Under the pieces are notes generated by a model. The model searched no databases. It saw only the letters and a list, made by a program, of their open reading frames with translations, and was not told where the DNA came from. A stretch of DNA of 49,609 nt from an archaeon (GTDB taxonomy: Archaea; Nanobdellota; Nanobdellia; Pacearchaeales; GW2011-AR1), in contig JABIDC010000002.1 of assembly GCA_018651925.1 (NCBI GenBank), positions 1 to 49,609 on the forward strand. The letters run 5' to 3'. Position 1 is the stretch's first letter. Each line of letters starts with the position of its first letter. The position numbers and the translations under genes are program-made. This document shows positions 25,102 to 34,646 of this stretch, piece by piece.

Positions 25102-27435
25102 TTAATTTTCGTTGTTTTCTTTTTCTTCTGGCTGATATTGCCTTGGTTCTTTATCTGTTCCTTTAATTGCAGTTTGTTCTAATTCATAAACATAATCTGA
25201 TATTTCTTTTGCAACATCCGCATTTACGCTTATGCTATCAATCCCATTTTCAATTAAGAATTTTACCATTTCTTTTTTACTTCCAGCTTGTCCACAAATG
25301 CTTGTTTCAACCTTCATTCTTTTACAGACCCTAATTACATAACCTATTTGATATAAGACTGCTGGATGCATTTCATTGTAAAGATGTTGAACTGCTTTGT
25401 TTCCCCTATCTAATGCTAAAATATATTGAGTTAAATCATTTGTTCCAAAAGAAATAAAGTCAATTCCTTCTTCACAAATTTCTTTAATTAATTGAACTGC
25501 CGCGGGAGTTTCAACCATTACTCCAACTCGTGCTTCATTAAATTCAACTTCTTTTAGAAATTGTTTAAGTTTTTGAACTTCTTCTACAGAGATTACTTGC
25601 GGAGATAAAATTCCTACTTTCTTTCCTTGTGCTGCTCTTTTCAATCCCTTTAATTCGGCTTTGAATAATTCTGGATGGATAATTCCATATCTTATTCCAT
25701 GCATACCTAACATCGGATTTGCTTCAGTTTCTTTTGGTGCCCCTTCAAGATTTGAATATTCATCGCTTCTAATGTCTGAAGTTCTAACCCAAACTTCTTC
25801 AAATTCTTTAACAATTTCTGAAATTCCTTTGTAGATTAATTCTTCGTATTCCTCAACTTTATTATTTTTTAAATAATATTCTGGGTGTTTTCCTCCTTCA
25901 GCGATTATTCCTTCGACCCTTGTTAATCCAACTTTAGTTAGATTTGTTTTTGCAGCTCTTTTTGCAAATGTTGGTAAATCCACTATTACTTTTATTTTTG
26001 TTTTAGTTTTTGCAGTTACAGGTAATACTTCTTTTTTTTGTGTTCCTCCAGCAATTGCTCCCTTGTAGATTTTTCCTGTATATCCATCTACAGTAACCGT
26101 ATCATTTTCTTTCAAATCTTTTGTTGCAGTTTCTGTTCCAACAATTGCGGGAATTCCCATTTCTCTTGAGACTATTGCAGCATGAGCAGTTAATCCTCCT
26201 TGGTCTGTTACAATCGCAGTTGCTTTTTGCATTGAGACTACCATGTCCGGGTTAGTCATTTTTGTAACTAAAATATCTCCTTCCTTTATTTTAGGCAAAT
26301 CTGCTAAATCATTAATTATTTTTACTGTTCCCACTCCAATTCCAGGGGATGCTGCAAGTCCGGTTAAAATTACTTCTCCAGAAAGTTCTTTTGATTCTTT
26401 TTCTTCACCAATTCTCTTTTCCATTGTAGTTATTGGTCTTGTTTGAACAATAAAAATGTCTTCTCCTTCAATAGCAAATTCTATATCTTGAGGAGATTTG
26501 TAATGGTGTTCTAAGTCTAAAGCTATTTGTGCTAATTTTTTCATTTCATAGGTTTTCAATACTTGTTGTTTTGATTTTTCTTCTGTTAGGTTTACTTTTA
26601 ATTTTCCCCCTCCAGAATTTCTTGTGATTGCTACTTTTTTATCTGCAATTTTTTTATCTGTGATTTCCATATTTCTTGAAATAATATATTTGTCTGGAGT
26701 AATTAATCCTGAAACAATTCCTTCCCCTAATCCCCAAACAGCTTCTATAATTATATTTTCATTATCATATGATGGATCTTTTGAAAAGATTACTCCAGAT
26801 TTTTCAGAATCAACCATTTTCTGAACTACTACTGCTAAGCTTGCTTCCTCATATTTGAACCCTTGTTTATTTCGATAATATGTTGCTCTTGCCGTGAAAA
26901 GAGAAGCAAAACATTTTTTTATATGAAGAATTAAATCTGAATTTCCTTTTACGTTAAGGAATGAATCTTGTTGTCCTGCAAAACTAGCCTCTGCTAAATC
27001 TTCTGTTGTTGCACTGCTTCTTACTGCCACGAAAACTGGTTCGGAACTTTTTAGTATGTCTAATGCTCTATAGTTTGATTCATTGAATTTTGGTGTATCA
27101 AGATGATCGTAACTTTCTAAAATTTCTGTTTCCATTTCTTTTGGCATTTTTGCTTTAGTAATTAAATTTCTAATTTCTTCTGTTACAGAATTAAGTTTGG
27201 TTGTGTCTTCGTAATTTAAGTTTTCTAGAAGAGCTTTAATTTTTTCATTTAACTTTGATTTTTTAATAAAATAATCGTAAGCTTGAGCAGTCACAACAAA
27301 TCCTGGAGGCACTGCAACTCCTAAATTAAAAATTTCAGATAAATTTGCTCCTTTTCCTCCGACGAGTTTTCCAGAGTCTTTATTCATTTCAGAAAACCAT
27401 TTTACGAAATCTGTTTTCTCACCTTTTTTTTGCAT
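25102..27435 (-). CDS. ppsA: Phosphoenolpyruvate synthase
   Basis: VGGKGANLSEI, GGLTAHAAIVSREMGIPAIVGT, ISFGTNDLTQYILALDRGN, SICGQAG. Confidence 0.93.
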   Translation of the reverse strand: MQKKGEKTDFVKWFSEMNKDSGKLVGGKGANLSEIFNLGVAVPPGFVVTAQAYDYFIKKSKLNEKIKALLENLNYEDTTKLNSVTEEIRNLITKAKMPKEMETEILESYDHLDTPKFNESNYRALDILKSSEPVFVAVRSSATTEDLAEASFAGQQDSFLNVKGNSDLILHIKKCFASLFTARATYYRNKQGFKYEEASLAVVVQKMVDSEKSGVIFSKDPSYDNENIIIEAVWGLGEGIVSGLITPDKYIISRNMEITDKKIADKKVAITRNSGGGKLKVNLTEEKSKQQVLKTYEMKKLAQIALDLEHHYKSPQDIEFAIEGEDIFIVQTRPITTMEKRIGEEKESKELSGEVILTGLAASPGIGVGTVKIINDLADLPKIKEGDILVTKMTNPDMVVSMQKATAIVTDQGGLTAHAAIVSREMGIPAIVGTETATKDLKENDTVTVDGYTGKIYKGAIAGGTQKKEVLPVTAKTKTKIKVIVDLPTFAKRAAKTNLTKVGLTRVEGIIAEGGKHPEYYLKNNKVEEYEELIYKGISEIVKEFEEVWVRTSDIRSDEYSNLEGAPKETEANPMLGMHGIRYGIIHPELFKAELKGLKRAAQGKKVGILSPQVISVEEVQKLKQFLKEVEFNEARVGVMVETPAAVQLIKEICEEGIDFISFGTNDLTQYILALDRGNKAVQHLYNEMHPAVLYQIGYVIRVCKRMKVETSICGQAGSKKEMVKFLIENGIDSISVNADVAKEISDYVYELEQTAIKGTDKEPRQYQPEEKENNEN

Positions 27436-27474
27436 AATTAATAAAAAATAACTTTATTAATAAAGGTTTTCCTC

Positions 27475-27648
27475 TTATTTGCTGATTGCGTCTACAGGAC
27501 ATTCTTCGATTGCACTCTTTACACAAGGTAAATCTTTTTGTGCTTTTACTTTTGCTTTTCCGCTGTCTTCCATTTCAAAAACTTCTGGACAGGTTTGAAC
27601 ACAAGCGCCGCAACCAATGCAAGTCTTTTTGTTAACTTTTATTGCCAT
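27475..27648 (-). CDS. 4Fe-4S ferredoxin (57 aa), absent from ORF track
   Basis: MAIKVNKKTCIGCGACVQTCPEVFEMEDSGKAKVKAQKDLPCVKSAIEECPVDAISK; TTTATAAA box 22 nt upstream. Confidence 0.92.
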   Translation of the reverse strand: MAIKVNKKTCIGCGACVQTCPEVFEMEDSGKAKVKAQKDLPCVKSAIEECPVDAISK

Positions 27649-27730
27649 GGAAAATACACGAGAAACTTATTTATAAAATCTTTGGGAAATTTTGCACTAA
27701 ATTTATAAACTTTAATTCTTATTTATTTTG

Positions 27731-28282
27731 ATGTGGGAAATAATCATCTTAGCAATTGTCGTAATCATCGGAGGAATGTTCTTTGGTTATTATAATCGGT
27801 TTGTAACGTTGTCTAATAGAATTGATAATTCTCTTTCTCAAATTGATGTGCAATTGAAAAGGCGTGCAGATTTAATTCCAAATTTAATCAATACTGTTAA
27901 GGGTTTTGCAAAACATGAAACAGCTGCCATTAAAGCAGTTACAGATGCAAGAAAAGCTTTGGTTGGTGCAAAGGGTGTTGAGAAAAAAGTTGAAGCAGAT
28001 AAAAAATTAGAATCTGCATTAAAAACAATTTTTGCAATTGCAGAAGGATATCCTGATTTGAAAGCAAATACCAATTTTTTAGAACTTCAAAAAGAATTAA
28101 CTTCTACTGAAGATAAAGTTGCATATTCTCGACAATATTATAATGATAGTATTCTAACTTACAATCTTTTATGTAGGACCTTTCCAGGAGTTTTATTTGC
28201 AAATATTTATTCTAAGAAACCAAGAACTTATTTAGAAATTGCTGCAGAAGAAAAAGAAGTTGTTAAGGTCGATTTTAATTAG
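27731..28282 (+). CDS. lemA: LemA family protein
   Basis: YNRFVTLSNRIDNSLSQIDVQLKRRADLIPNLINTVKGFAKHE; ATG at 27731 fits the 22-nt rule. Confidence 0.9.
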   Translation: MWEIIILAIVVIIGGMFFGYYNRFVTLSNRIDNSLSQIDVQLKRRADLIPNLINTVKGFAKHETAAIKAVTDARKALVGAKGVEKKVEADKKLESALKTIFAIAEGYPDLKANTNFLELQKELTSTEDKVAYSRQYYNDSILTYNLLCRTFPGVLFANIYSKKPRTYLEIAAEEKEVVKVDFN

Positions 28283-28333
28283 TTATTTTCCAGAAGAATA
28301 ATATTTATAATTGGTTTTATTTTTGGTTTTGTT

Positions 28334-28687
28334 ATGGATTTAAGAAATTATTTTGGAAATTTGACTAATTATGCGGTAGAGAGATTACAAGAAACTTATG
28401 AAACAATGATTGAATCTTTTAATCTAAAGTATGCTCTCGCAGGAATTAATGGAGTAAATGTTAATTCTGGATTAGAGGGGGAAGTTAAATCTAATGGGGT
28501 TTTTCATTTTGCAAGGCGTCACGGAAAGGGAAACAAATCTAAGGGTGAAACTACTGGAACTATCTCTGTTAGAAATAGAAAAACTGGAAAAGTTATGAAT
28601 ATTCCGGACACAGAAAAAATTCCTAAGAAATATCAAAGAAATCATGTGGATAAATATGCAAATAAAAAAAATAAACCCAAATATTAA
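28334..28687 (+). CDS. Hypothetical protein
   Basis: Open frame between lemA and htpX with TTTATAAT box upstream. Confidence 0.6.
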   Translation: MDLRNYFGNLTNYAVERLQETYETMIESFNLKYALAGINGVNVNSGLEGEVKSNGVFHFARRHGKGNKSKGETTGTISVRNRKTGKVMNIPDTEKIPKKYQRNHVDKYANKKNKPKY

Positions 28688-28705
28688 AAAGTAATTTTTC
28701 TTAAT

Positions 28706-29596
28706 TTGCATATGAAACAAAGAGTGGATTTTCGTGATCAAATTTCTAAGAATAAAATGAAGTCTTATTTTTTGATGGTTGTTATCTTTTTTGTGATTTT
28801 AATCTTGGGATATGTTATTTCAATGGCCACTGATCCAGGGTATTTTTTTGTAATAATGATTTTTGCGATTATTTTTTCAATTAGTTATTTATTGGTGAAT
28901 TTTTATCATTCAGATAAAATTGCTTTGAAGTCTGTTGGAGCGAAAGAAGCGAAACGGATAGATTATAGAGATTATCATAATTTAGTTGAAGGACTTTGTA
29001 TTGCTAGCGGGATGCCTAAGCCAAGGCTTTATGTTATGGAGTCTTCAATGATTAATGCTTTTGCTAGTGGGAGAGATCCTGAACACGGGGTTATTTGCGT
29101 TACAAAAGGAGCTTTGGAAAAATTGGAAAGAAGAGAGCTTGAAGGAGTTTTAGCTCATGAGCTTGGACATATAGCTAGTTATGACATGCGTTATATGACG
29201 ATGGTTGCGGTTATGGTCGGAATGATTTCAATTATCTCTCAAGTTTTTCTTCGTAGTCTTTGGTTTCGGGGAAGGGGAAGTAGTAATGATTCTTCAAAAG
29301 CAATTTTTATGATAATCGGAATTGCTTTGGCAATCATTGCACCAATTGTTGTTTATTTTGTTCAGATGTCAATTTCAAGGAAGAGAGAATTTACTGCGGA
29401 TGCTTCTGCTGTTAAGTTTACAAGGTATCCTAATGGTTTGATTAAAGCTTTAGATAAAATCGGAAAAGCAAATCAATCTAATGAAAAAAAAGTGAATAAA
29501 GCCTTGGCTCCGTTGTTTTTTTCTAATCCGTTTAAGGGAGCAGGAAGGACTCATCCTCCTTTAGAAGAAAGGATAAATGTTTTGAAACGTATGTAA
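28706..29596 (+). CDS. htpX: HtpX-like M48 metalloprotease
   Basis: ELEGVLAHELGHIASYDMR; SRKREFTADASAV. Confidence 0.9.
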   Translation: MHMKQRVDFRDQISKNKMKSYFLMVVIFFVILILGYVISMATDPGYFFVIMIFAIIFSISYLLVNFYHSDKIALKSVGAKEAKRIDYRDYHNLVEGLCIASGMPKPRLYVMESSMINAFASGRDPEHGVICVTKGALEKLERRELEGVLAHELGHIASYDMRYMTMVAVMVGMISIISQVFLRSLWFRGRGSSNDSSKAIFMIIGIALAIIAPIVVYFVQMSISRKREFTADASAVKFTRYPNGLIKALDKIGKANQSNEKKVNKALAPLFFSNPFKGAGRTHPPLEERINVLKRM

Positions 29597-29630
29597 TTAA
29601 TTTTATAAACTTCTTTAATCTTTTTTTATT

Positions 29631-30419
29631 ATGGGTTTTGCAAGAGGGAGTTTACTTAGTTTTGTTGGATTTTTGTTGTTCTTATCTTTGTTAATTGGAA
29701 ATCTTTTTTGGACTTTTTCATTATCTTTGGAGTATGATCAATTTAAATCCGAAGTAACTCCTTTGATTAGTTTGAAGGTTAATGAATCTGTTCCAGAAGG
29801 TGTTGTTGAAATTATGCAAATTGCTTGTGTTAATGAATCAGAATATGTTTTTTATCAAGATCAATTTGATGTAGCATTGTCTCTTCCCTGTGATATTGTT
29901 GATGCGGGAAAGGAAGAAATAATTTCTTATTCTGTGGATAATGTTTTGGAAGATATTTATTACAAGGAATATGATTGTTCTTTTGTGGGTTGCTTGTTGG
30001 GAGAGGGATTTTCTCAAATGATTATTTTTTCAAAAACTGCCAAAGATTATTTTCAAGGAAGATTTTTATTTTTTCTTGTGATTGCTTTAGTTTTAATTGG
30101 ATTAACTTTTTTACTTGTTAGTCAAAAATTGAATTTCTTGCCAATTGTTGGAGGATTAATTATTCTCTCTGCGATTCCTTTAAAGAAACTTGGTGCAGCA
30201 ATGACTTTTCTTTTACCTTCTTTTTTTGAGGAATTTGGATTGGTTTTTGTAAGCAAAGCCGGATTTGTTTCTTCAATTATTTTAACTTTGGGGATTATTA
30301 TTTTGGTTATTGGTCTTATTTGGAAGTTTTTGAGATTTGACAAGGTGAAGAAGAAGTTTACTCGAAGAGAAGTCGAAGAGATTGTGAAGGAGGAAGTTTC
30401 TAAAGCAGAGAAGAAATAG
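29631..30419 (+). CDS. Membrane protein, unknown
   Basis: Four hydrophobic segments and charged C-terminus; TTTATAAA box 22 nt upstream. Confidence 0.65.
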   Translation: MGFARGSLLSFVGFLLFLSLLIGNLFWTFSLSLEYDQFKSEVTPLISLKVNESVPEGVVEIMQIACVNESEYVFYQDQFDVALSLPCDIVDAGKEEIISYSVDNVLEDIYYKEYDCSFVGCLLGEGFSQMIIFSKTAKDYFQGRFLFFLVIALVLIGLTFLLVSQKLNFLPIVGGLIILSAIPLKKLGAAMTFLLPSFFEEFGLVFVSKAGFVSSIILTLGIIILVIGLIWKFLRFDKVKKKFTRREVEEIVKEEVSKAEKK

Positions 30420-30453
30420 TTAGTTTTTAATACCTTTAATTTTAGTAATTCTT

Positions 30454-31383
30454 ATGGCAGAAAAAGTTTTAGTTATGTTTTCTGGTGGGTTGGATAGTCG
30501 GCTTGCTGTGAAGATTATGCAGGAGCAAGGATTGGAAGTAGTTGCACTTTTTTTTAGTTTGCCTTTTGGAACTGGTTGTTGTGATGAGGGATGCAGTTTT
30601 AATTTTTCTCAATTACATGGAATGAATTTGAAAATTGTTGATTGTACAAAGGGAGATAATTTGAAAGAATATTTAGATGTTATTCGTAAGCCTTTGTATA
30701 ATAGAGGTTCTGGAATTAATCCTTGTGTTGATTGTAGATTATTTATGTTTAAGAAAGCTAGAGAAATTGCAGATGAAATGGGAATTGAGATGGTTGTTTC
30801 TGGAGAAGTTTTAGGGGAAAGACCAATGTCTCAAATGAGAAAGTCAATGCGTATTGTAGAGGAGGAGTCTGGATTGAAAGGAAGGCTTTTGAGACCACTT
30901 TCTGCTAAATTCATGGAGGAAACAATTGGAGAAAAGAAAGGATATATTGATAGAAGTAAATTATATTCAATTGAAGGAAGACAAAGAGTTAAACAAATAG
31001 AATTGGCAAAGAAGTTTAAGATTAATTATCCAACTCCTGCTGGAGGGTGTTTGCTTTGTGAGAAGGCTTTGAGTAGAAGATTTTTAACATTATTAGAAAG
31101 AGATTTGAGTGGAAATCAAATGAAAATTTTGGAGATTGGAAGACATTTTATTATCGATGGAGTTTGGGTTGCAATTGGACGGTATGCAAAAGAAAACCAA
31201 ATAATTGAAACCTTTGGAAAAGAAGGAGAAGTTGCAATTACTGAAGGGTTTCCTGGTCCTACTTCTGTAATCTTTGATGATTGTAGTGATGAGGCGAGAG
31301 AGAAAGTTAAGGAATTGGTTTTAGCATATTCTAAAAAAGGTTCATTAGAAGCAAGAGAGAAGTTTGAAAAGTTCAAATTATAA
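30454..31383 (+). CDS. PP-loop ATPase, tRNA thiolation-like (ThiI/MnmA-related)
   Basis: VMFSGGLDSRLAVKIM; NPCVDCRLFMFKKA; TPAGGCLLCEKALSRR. Confidence 0.75.
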   Translation: MAEKVLVMFSGGLDSRLAVKIMQEQGLEVVALFFSLPFGTGCCDEGCSFNFSQLHGMNLKIVDCTKGDNLKEYLDVIRKPLYNRGSGINPCVDCRLFMFKKAREIADEMGIEMVVSGEVLGERPMSQMRKSMRIVEEESGLKGRLLRPLSAKFMEETIGEKKGYIDRSKLYSIEGRQRVKQIELAKKFKINYPTPAGGCLLCEKALSRRFLTLLERDLSGNQMKILEIGRHFIIDGVWVAIGRYAKENQIIETFGKEGEVAITEGFPGPTSVIFDDCSDEAREKVKELVLAYSKKGSLEAREKFEKFKL

Positions 31384-33402
31384 TTATTTCTTTTTCTTTT
31401 CTAAATTAGAAATAAAATTCTTTATGAATTTTTGATGTTCTTCTGAATTTTTGAATTCGGTAATTGTATGGAAAGTATTTCCGTTATGTGCGTGTTTAGC
31501 TGTTTTAATTTCTGTAGATAGTTCTTTTGCAATGCTTTCTGATAAAACTATTTTTTCTTTAGAGTAAGCAGAGATTTTTTTTGTTCCAGTAATTGCATCT
31601 TTTATGCTCATAAATTTTAAAATTCCATTTTCATTCTTTGCAATCAATTCTCCGTTATTCATTGATATTCCGAATTCAATTTTTTGTTTGAATAATTTAT
31701 TGTGTCCATCAATAATTTCTTTTATTTTTTGAGATAATTTTAATGCTTGCTTTTCATTTTTGAAAGTTTTTGTTTTTATTGGAGATAAGATAAAGAAGAA
31801 ACTATCTTGATTTTCATAGATTGAAGATTTATATTCTGTTGCTAATTTTGAAATCTTATCGAATGTATCTTTTGTAGTTTGTTTATTTTTTTCAAGTTCT
31901 TTTAAGTTTTTTATTCTCAATCCTATAATTGTTGATTTTTGTTTTTGTCCTTTTATTGATAAGGAGATTTCTGCCTTTTTATTTGTAGAATCGATTATTC
32001 CTTTTTCTTGGATTTCGGTTTTTGATTCTTTCTTTTTTGGGCTAGATTTTGATTTAATGTAACCAAAGAAGCTTTTTTTGTATCCTTTTTTAAAAATTGT
32101 AAAAGACATAAATCCTAAAATTGCTATAATAAAAATCCAAACAATCGGATATTTCATTAAAGATGCAGCTGCTTTTCCTGCTTCTTCCACATTGATCGCA
32201 TTTCCAGTAAGCATAACTCCTTTTGAAATTTGACTTTCTCCATTGTTTATTATTTCAATTTGATAAATTCCTTCAGGAGCAGTTAGTTTGAATTCTTTTG
32301 TTTCATCAAGGCCTAAACAAACATCTAAGTTAAGAGATTCATTTCCAATTTTTATTAATACTGATTCATTGCAATATTCTGTATTTCCTGCGTTTTTTAC
32401 AATAACTGAATCATTAATAATTTCTATTTTTATTTCTGGTTTTGCTAAAATTTTTGTTGTTGTTTTTGCGTTTAGGAGATTTGTTGCTGCAGTGATTGTT
32501 AATTCTTCTGGTTCATGATTATATTCTATATCATATTCAAAAAATTCATCTGTTTTTGTTATTTTTTGTTCGATTATTTTATCAAGAGAATCTTTAATTG
32601 TGATTGTTACATTTGCTGGGATGTTCATTCCTGTTTGATCGTGTAAAATTGCCTTTATCTTTAATGCTTCATTTGGATTAATTTCTTCTTTTTCTAAAGA
32701 GATTTCAAGATTCTTTGGGATTTGATTTACAAAAATTTCTTCAATTGCAAATCCTTCATTTGAAGTTAATTCTCCATTTTTTTCATAAATTCTTACTTTG
32801 GCTAAATATTTCCCTGCCTTTATGTCTTGATCTAAAGTTTTATTTATTTTGAAATATCCTTTATTTACTGTAGATAGTTGTGTTTCAATTTCTTTTGAAT
32901 TTTCATCCATTAGAATTAGTTCAGCAAATCCATTTACCATTGAACCGCTTTCTCTTGTGGCAGTTCCTTCAATTATTATTTCTTCGTTTGGATTGAAAGT
33001 TGTTTTTGTAAGTGTTTTTTCAAGATTTATTAAGGTGGAGATTTTGAATTCTCCGGTGGTAATTGGAGTTTCTTCTGACAAGCCGGCAGTTATTTTACAA
33101 AATCCTTTTAGGTTTTCAATAATTGATTTGTCTAGAACTAATGATGGCGGAGGAGACAAAGTTATTTCTTCCCCATAATCTAATGAAATCCCATTTTTAT
33201 AGAAATTTTTTTCTAATCCTTGGCAGACAAGATTCATTTCAAGACTTCCTGCAATGTTATGTGTTGCTTTAATTGTTATTGGGACAGAGATAGAATCTCC
33301 CAAATTATAGATTTCTTCTGGTTCTGAAATAAGAATGATTTGTGAGGAAATTAGATGTAAGAAACTCAATACAAATAATATAGTAAATAATTCTTTTTTC
33401 AT
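31384..33402 (-). CDS. Membrane receptor-like protein: extracellular Ig/macroglobulin-like repeats, TM, cytoplasmic class III cyclase-like domain
   Basis: TM IVWIFIIAILGFMSFTIF; C-terminal IEFGISMNNGELIAKNENGILKFMSIKDAITGTKKISAYSKEKIVLSESIAKEL resembles the cyclase homology domain order. Confidence 0.6.
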   Translation of the reverse strand: MKKELFTILFVLSFLHLISSQIILISEPEEIYNLGDSISVPITIKATHNIAGSLEMNLVCQGLEKNFYKNGISLDYGEEITLSPPPSLVLDKSIIENLKGFCKITAGLSEETPITTGEFKISTLINLEKTLTKTTFNPNEEIIIEGTATRESGSMVNGFAELILMDENSKEIETQLSTVNKGYFKINKTLDQDIKAGKYLAKVRIYEKNGELTSNEGFAIEEIFVNQIPKNLEISLEKEEINPNEALKIKAILHDQTGMNIPANVTITIKDSLDKIIEQKITKTDEFFEYDIEYNHEPEELTITAATNLLNAKTTTKILAKPEIKIEIINDSVIVKNAGNTEYCNESVLIKIGNESLNLDVCLGLDETKEFKLTAPEGIYQIEIINNGESQISKGVMLTGNAINVEEAGKAAASLMKYPIVWIFIIAILGFMSFTIFKKGYKKSFFGYIKSKSSPKKKESKTEIQEKGIIDSTNKKAEISLSIKGQKQKSTIIGLRIKNLKELEKNKQTTKDTFDKISKLATEYKSSIYENQDSFFFILSPIKTKTFKNEKQALKLSQKIKEIIDGHNKLFKQKIEFGISMNNGELIAKNENGILKFMSIKDAITGTKKISAYSKEKIVLSESIAKELSTEIKTAKHAHNGNTFHTITEFKNSEEHQKFIKNFISNLEKKKK

Positions 33403-33491
33403 TCTATAAATTGGAAAATTATGTTTATAAGTTTTGTTATAGATTTGGGGATTTTCAATACTTTTAAAAAAGTTCTTCTCTTATTTTTTTT

Positions 33492-34601
33492 ATGGCAAAA
33501 AATAGTGTGACTCCTTATGATGTTAAGGGAAGTGTGGATTATAATAAATTAATTAATGAATTTGGGGTTAAGAGGATCGACGATGCTTTACTTAAAAGAA
33601 TTGAAAAACTTGCTGGAGAGACCCATCCTTATTTGAGAAGAGAGATTTTTTTTGCTAACCGGGATCTTAAGCTTTGGTTGGATGAATATGAGAAAGATAA
33701 GAATGTTTTTCTATATACTGGAAGAGGCCCTTCTGGACCGATACATTTGGGGCATGTTTTTGGATGGATTTTTGCTAAATGGTTGCAGGATAAATTTGAT
33801 TGTGAATTGTGGTTTCAATTTACAGATGATGAGAAATTTTTGTATAAGAATAAAAGTTATGAAGAAATCCAAAAATGGACTCATGAAAACATGCTTGATG
33901 TAATTGCTATTGGTTTTAATCCAAAAAAAACTCATTTTTTAGTTGATACGCAACATGCGGGGATAATGTATCCTGAAGCAATTAAAGTTGCAAAGAAGAT
34001 TACTTTCTCCACAATTAAAGCTTCTTTTGGATTTACAGATACCAATAACATTGGAAGTATCTTTTATACTGCAATGCAAACTGTTCCTGTTTTTTTGCCG
34101 AATGTTTTGAAAAAAGAGAATAAAAGATGTTTAATTCCCCTTGGAATTGATCAAGATAATCATTTTCGTATAAGTCGGGATGTTGTTGAAAAATTGGGAT
34201 TCAAGAAACCTTCTATTATTCATGGAAAGTTTATGCCTGCCTTAGTTGGTTTGGAGGGTAAAATGAGTAGTTCTGACCCAGATAAGGCAATTTTAATGAC
34301 TGATACTCCAAATCAAGTAAAGAAGAAGGTGAATAAACATGCTTTTAGTGGAGGTCAAGATACTCTTGAAGAACATCGCAAAAAAGGTGGAAATGTGGAA
34401 ATTGATGTTGCTTGTCAATGGTTGAAATACTTTGAAGAAGATGATAAAAAATTGGAAGAAATTTATTCTAAATATAGAAAAGGGGAATTACTTAGTGGAG
34501 AAGTAAAGAAAATTTTGATCGAGAAGATTAATGAATTTTTGGCAGAGCACCAAAAGAGAAGGGCTGTTGCAGAAAAGAAGATTGGAGATTATTTGTATTA
34601 G
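33492..34601 (+). CDS. trpS: Tryptophanyl-tRNA synthetase (archaeal/eukaryotic type)
   Basis: TGRGPSGPIHLGHV; GIDQDNHFRISRDV; GKMSSSDPDKAI. Confidence 0.93.
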   Translation: MAKNSVTPYDVKGSVDYNKLINEFGVKRIDDALLKRIEKLAGETHPYLRREIFFANRDLKLWLDEYEKDKNVFLYTGRGPSGPIHLGHVFGWIFAKWLQDKFDCELWFQFTDDEKFLYKNKSYEEIQKWTHENMLDVIAIGFNPKKTHFLVDTQHAGIMYPEAIKVAKKITFSTIKASFGFTDTNNIGSIFYTAMQTVPVFLPNVLKKENKRCLIPLGIDQDNHFRISRDVVEKLGFKKPSIIHGKFMPALVGLEGKMSSSDPDKAILMTDTPNQVKKKVNKHAFSGGQDTLEEHRKKGGNVEIDVACQWLKYFEEDDKKLEEIYSKYRKGELLSGEVKKILIEKINEFLAEHQKRRAVAEKKIGDYLY

Positions 34602-34646
34602 TTATACATTAAGTAATTTTATAAACATCATTTTTTTAGATTAATT

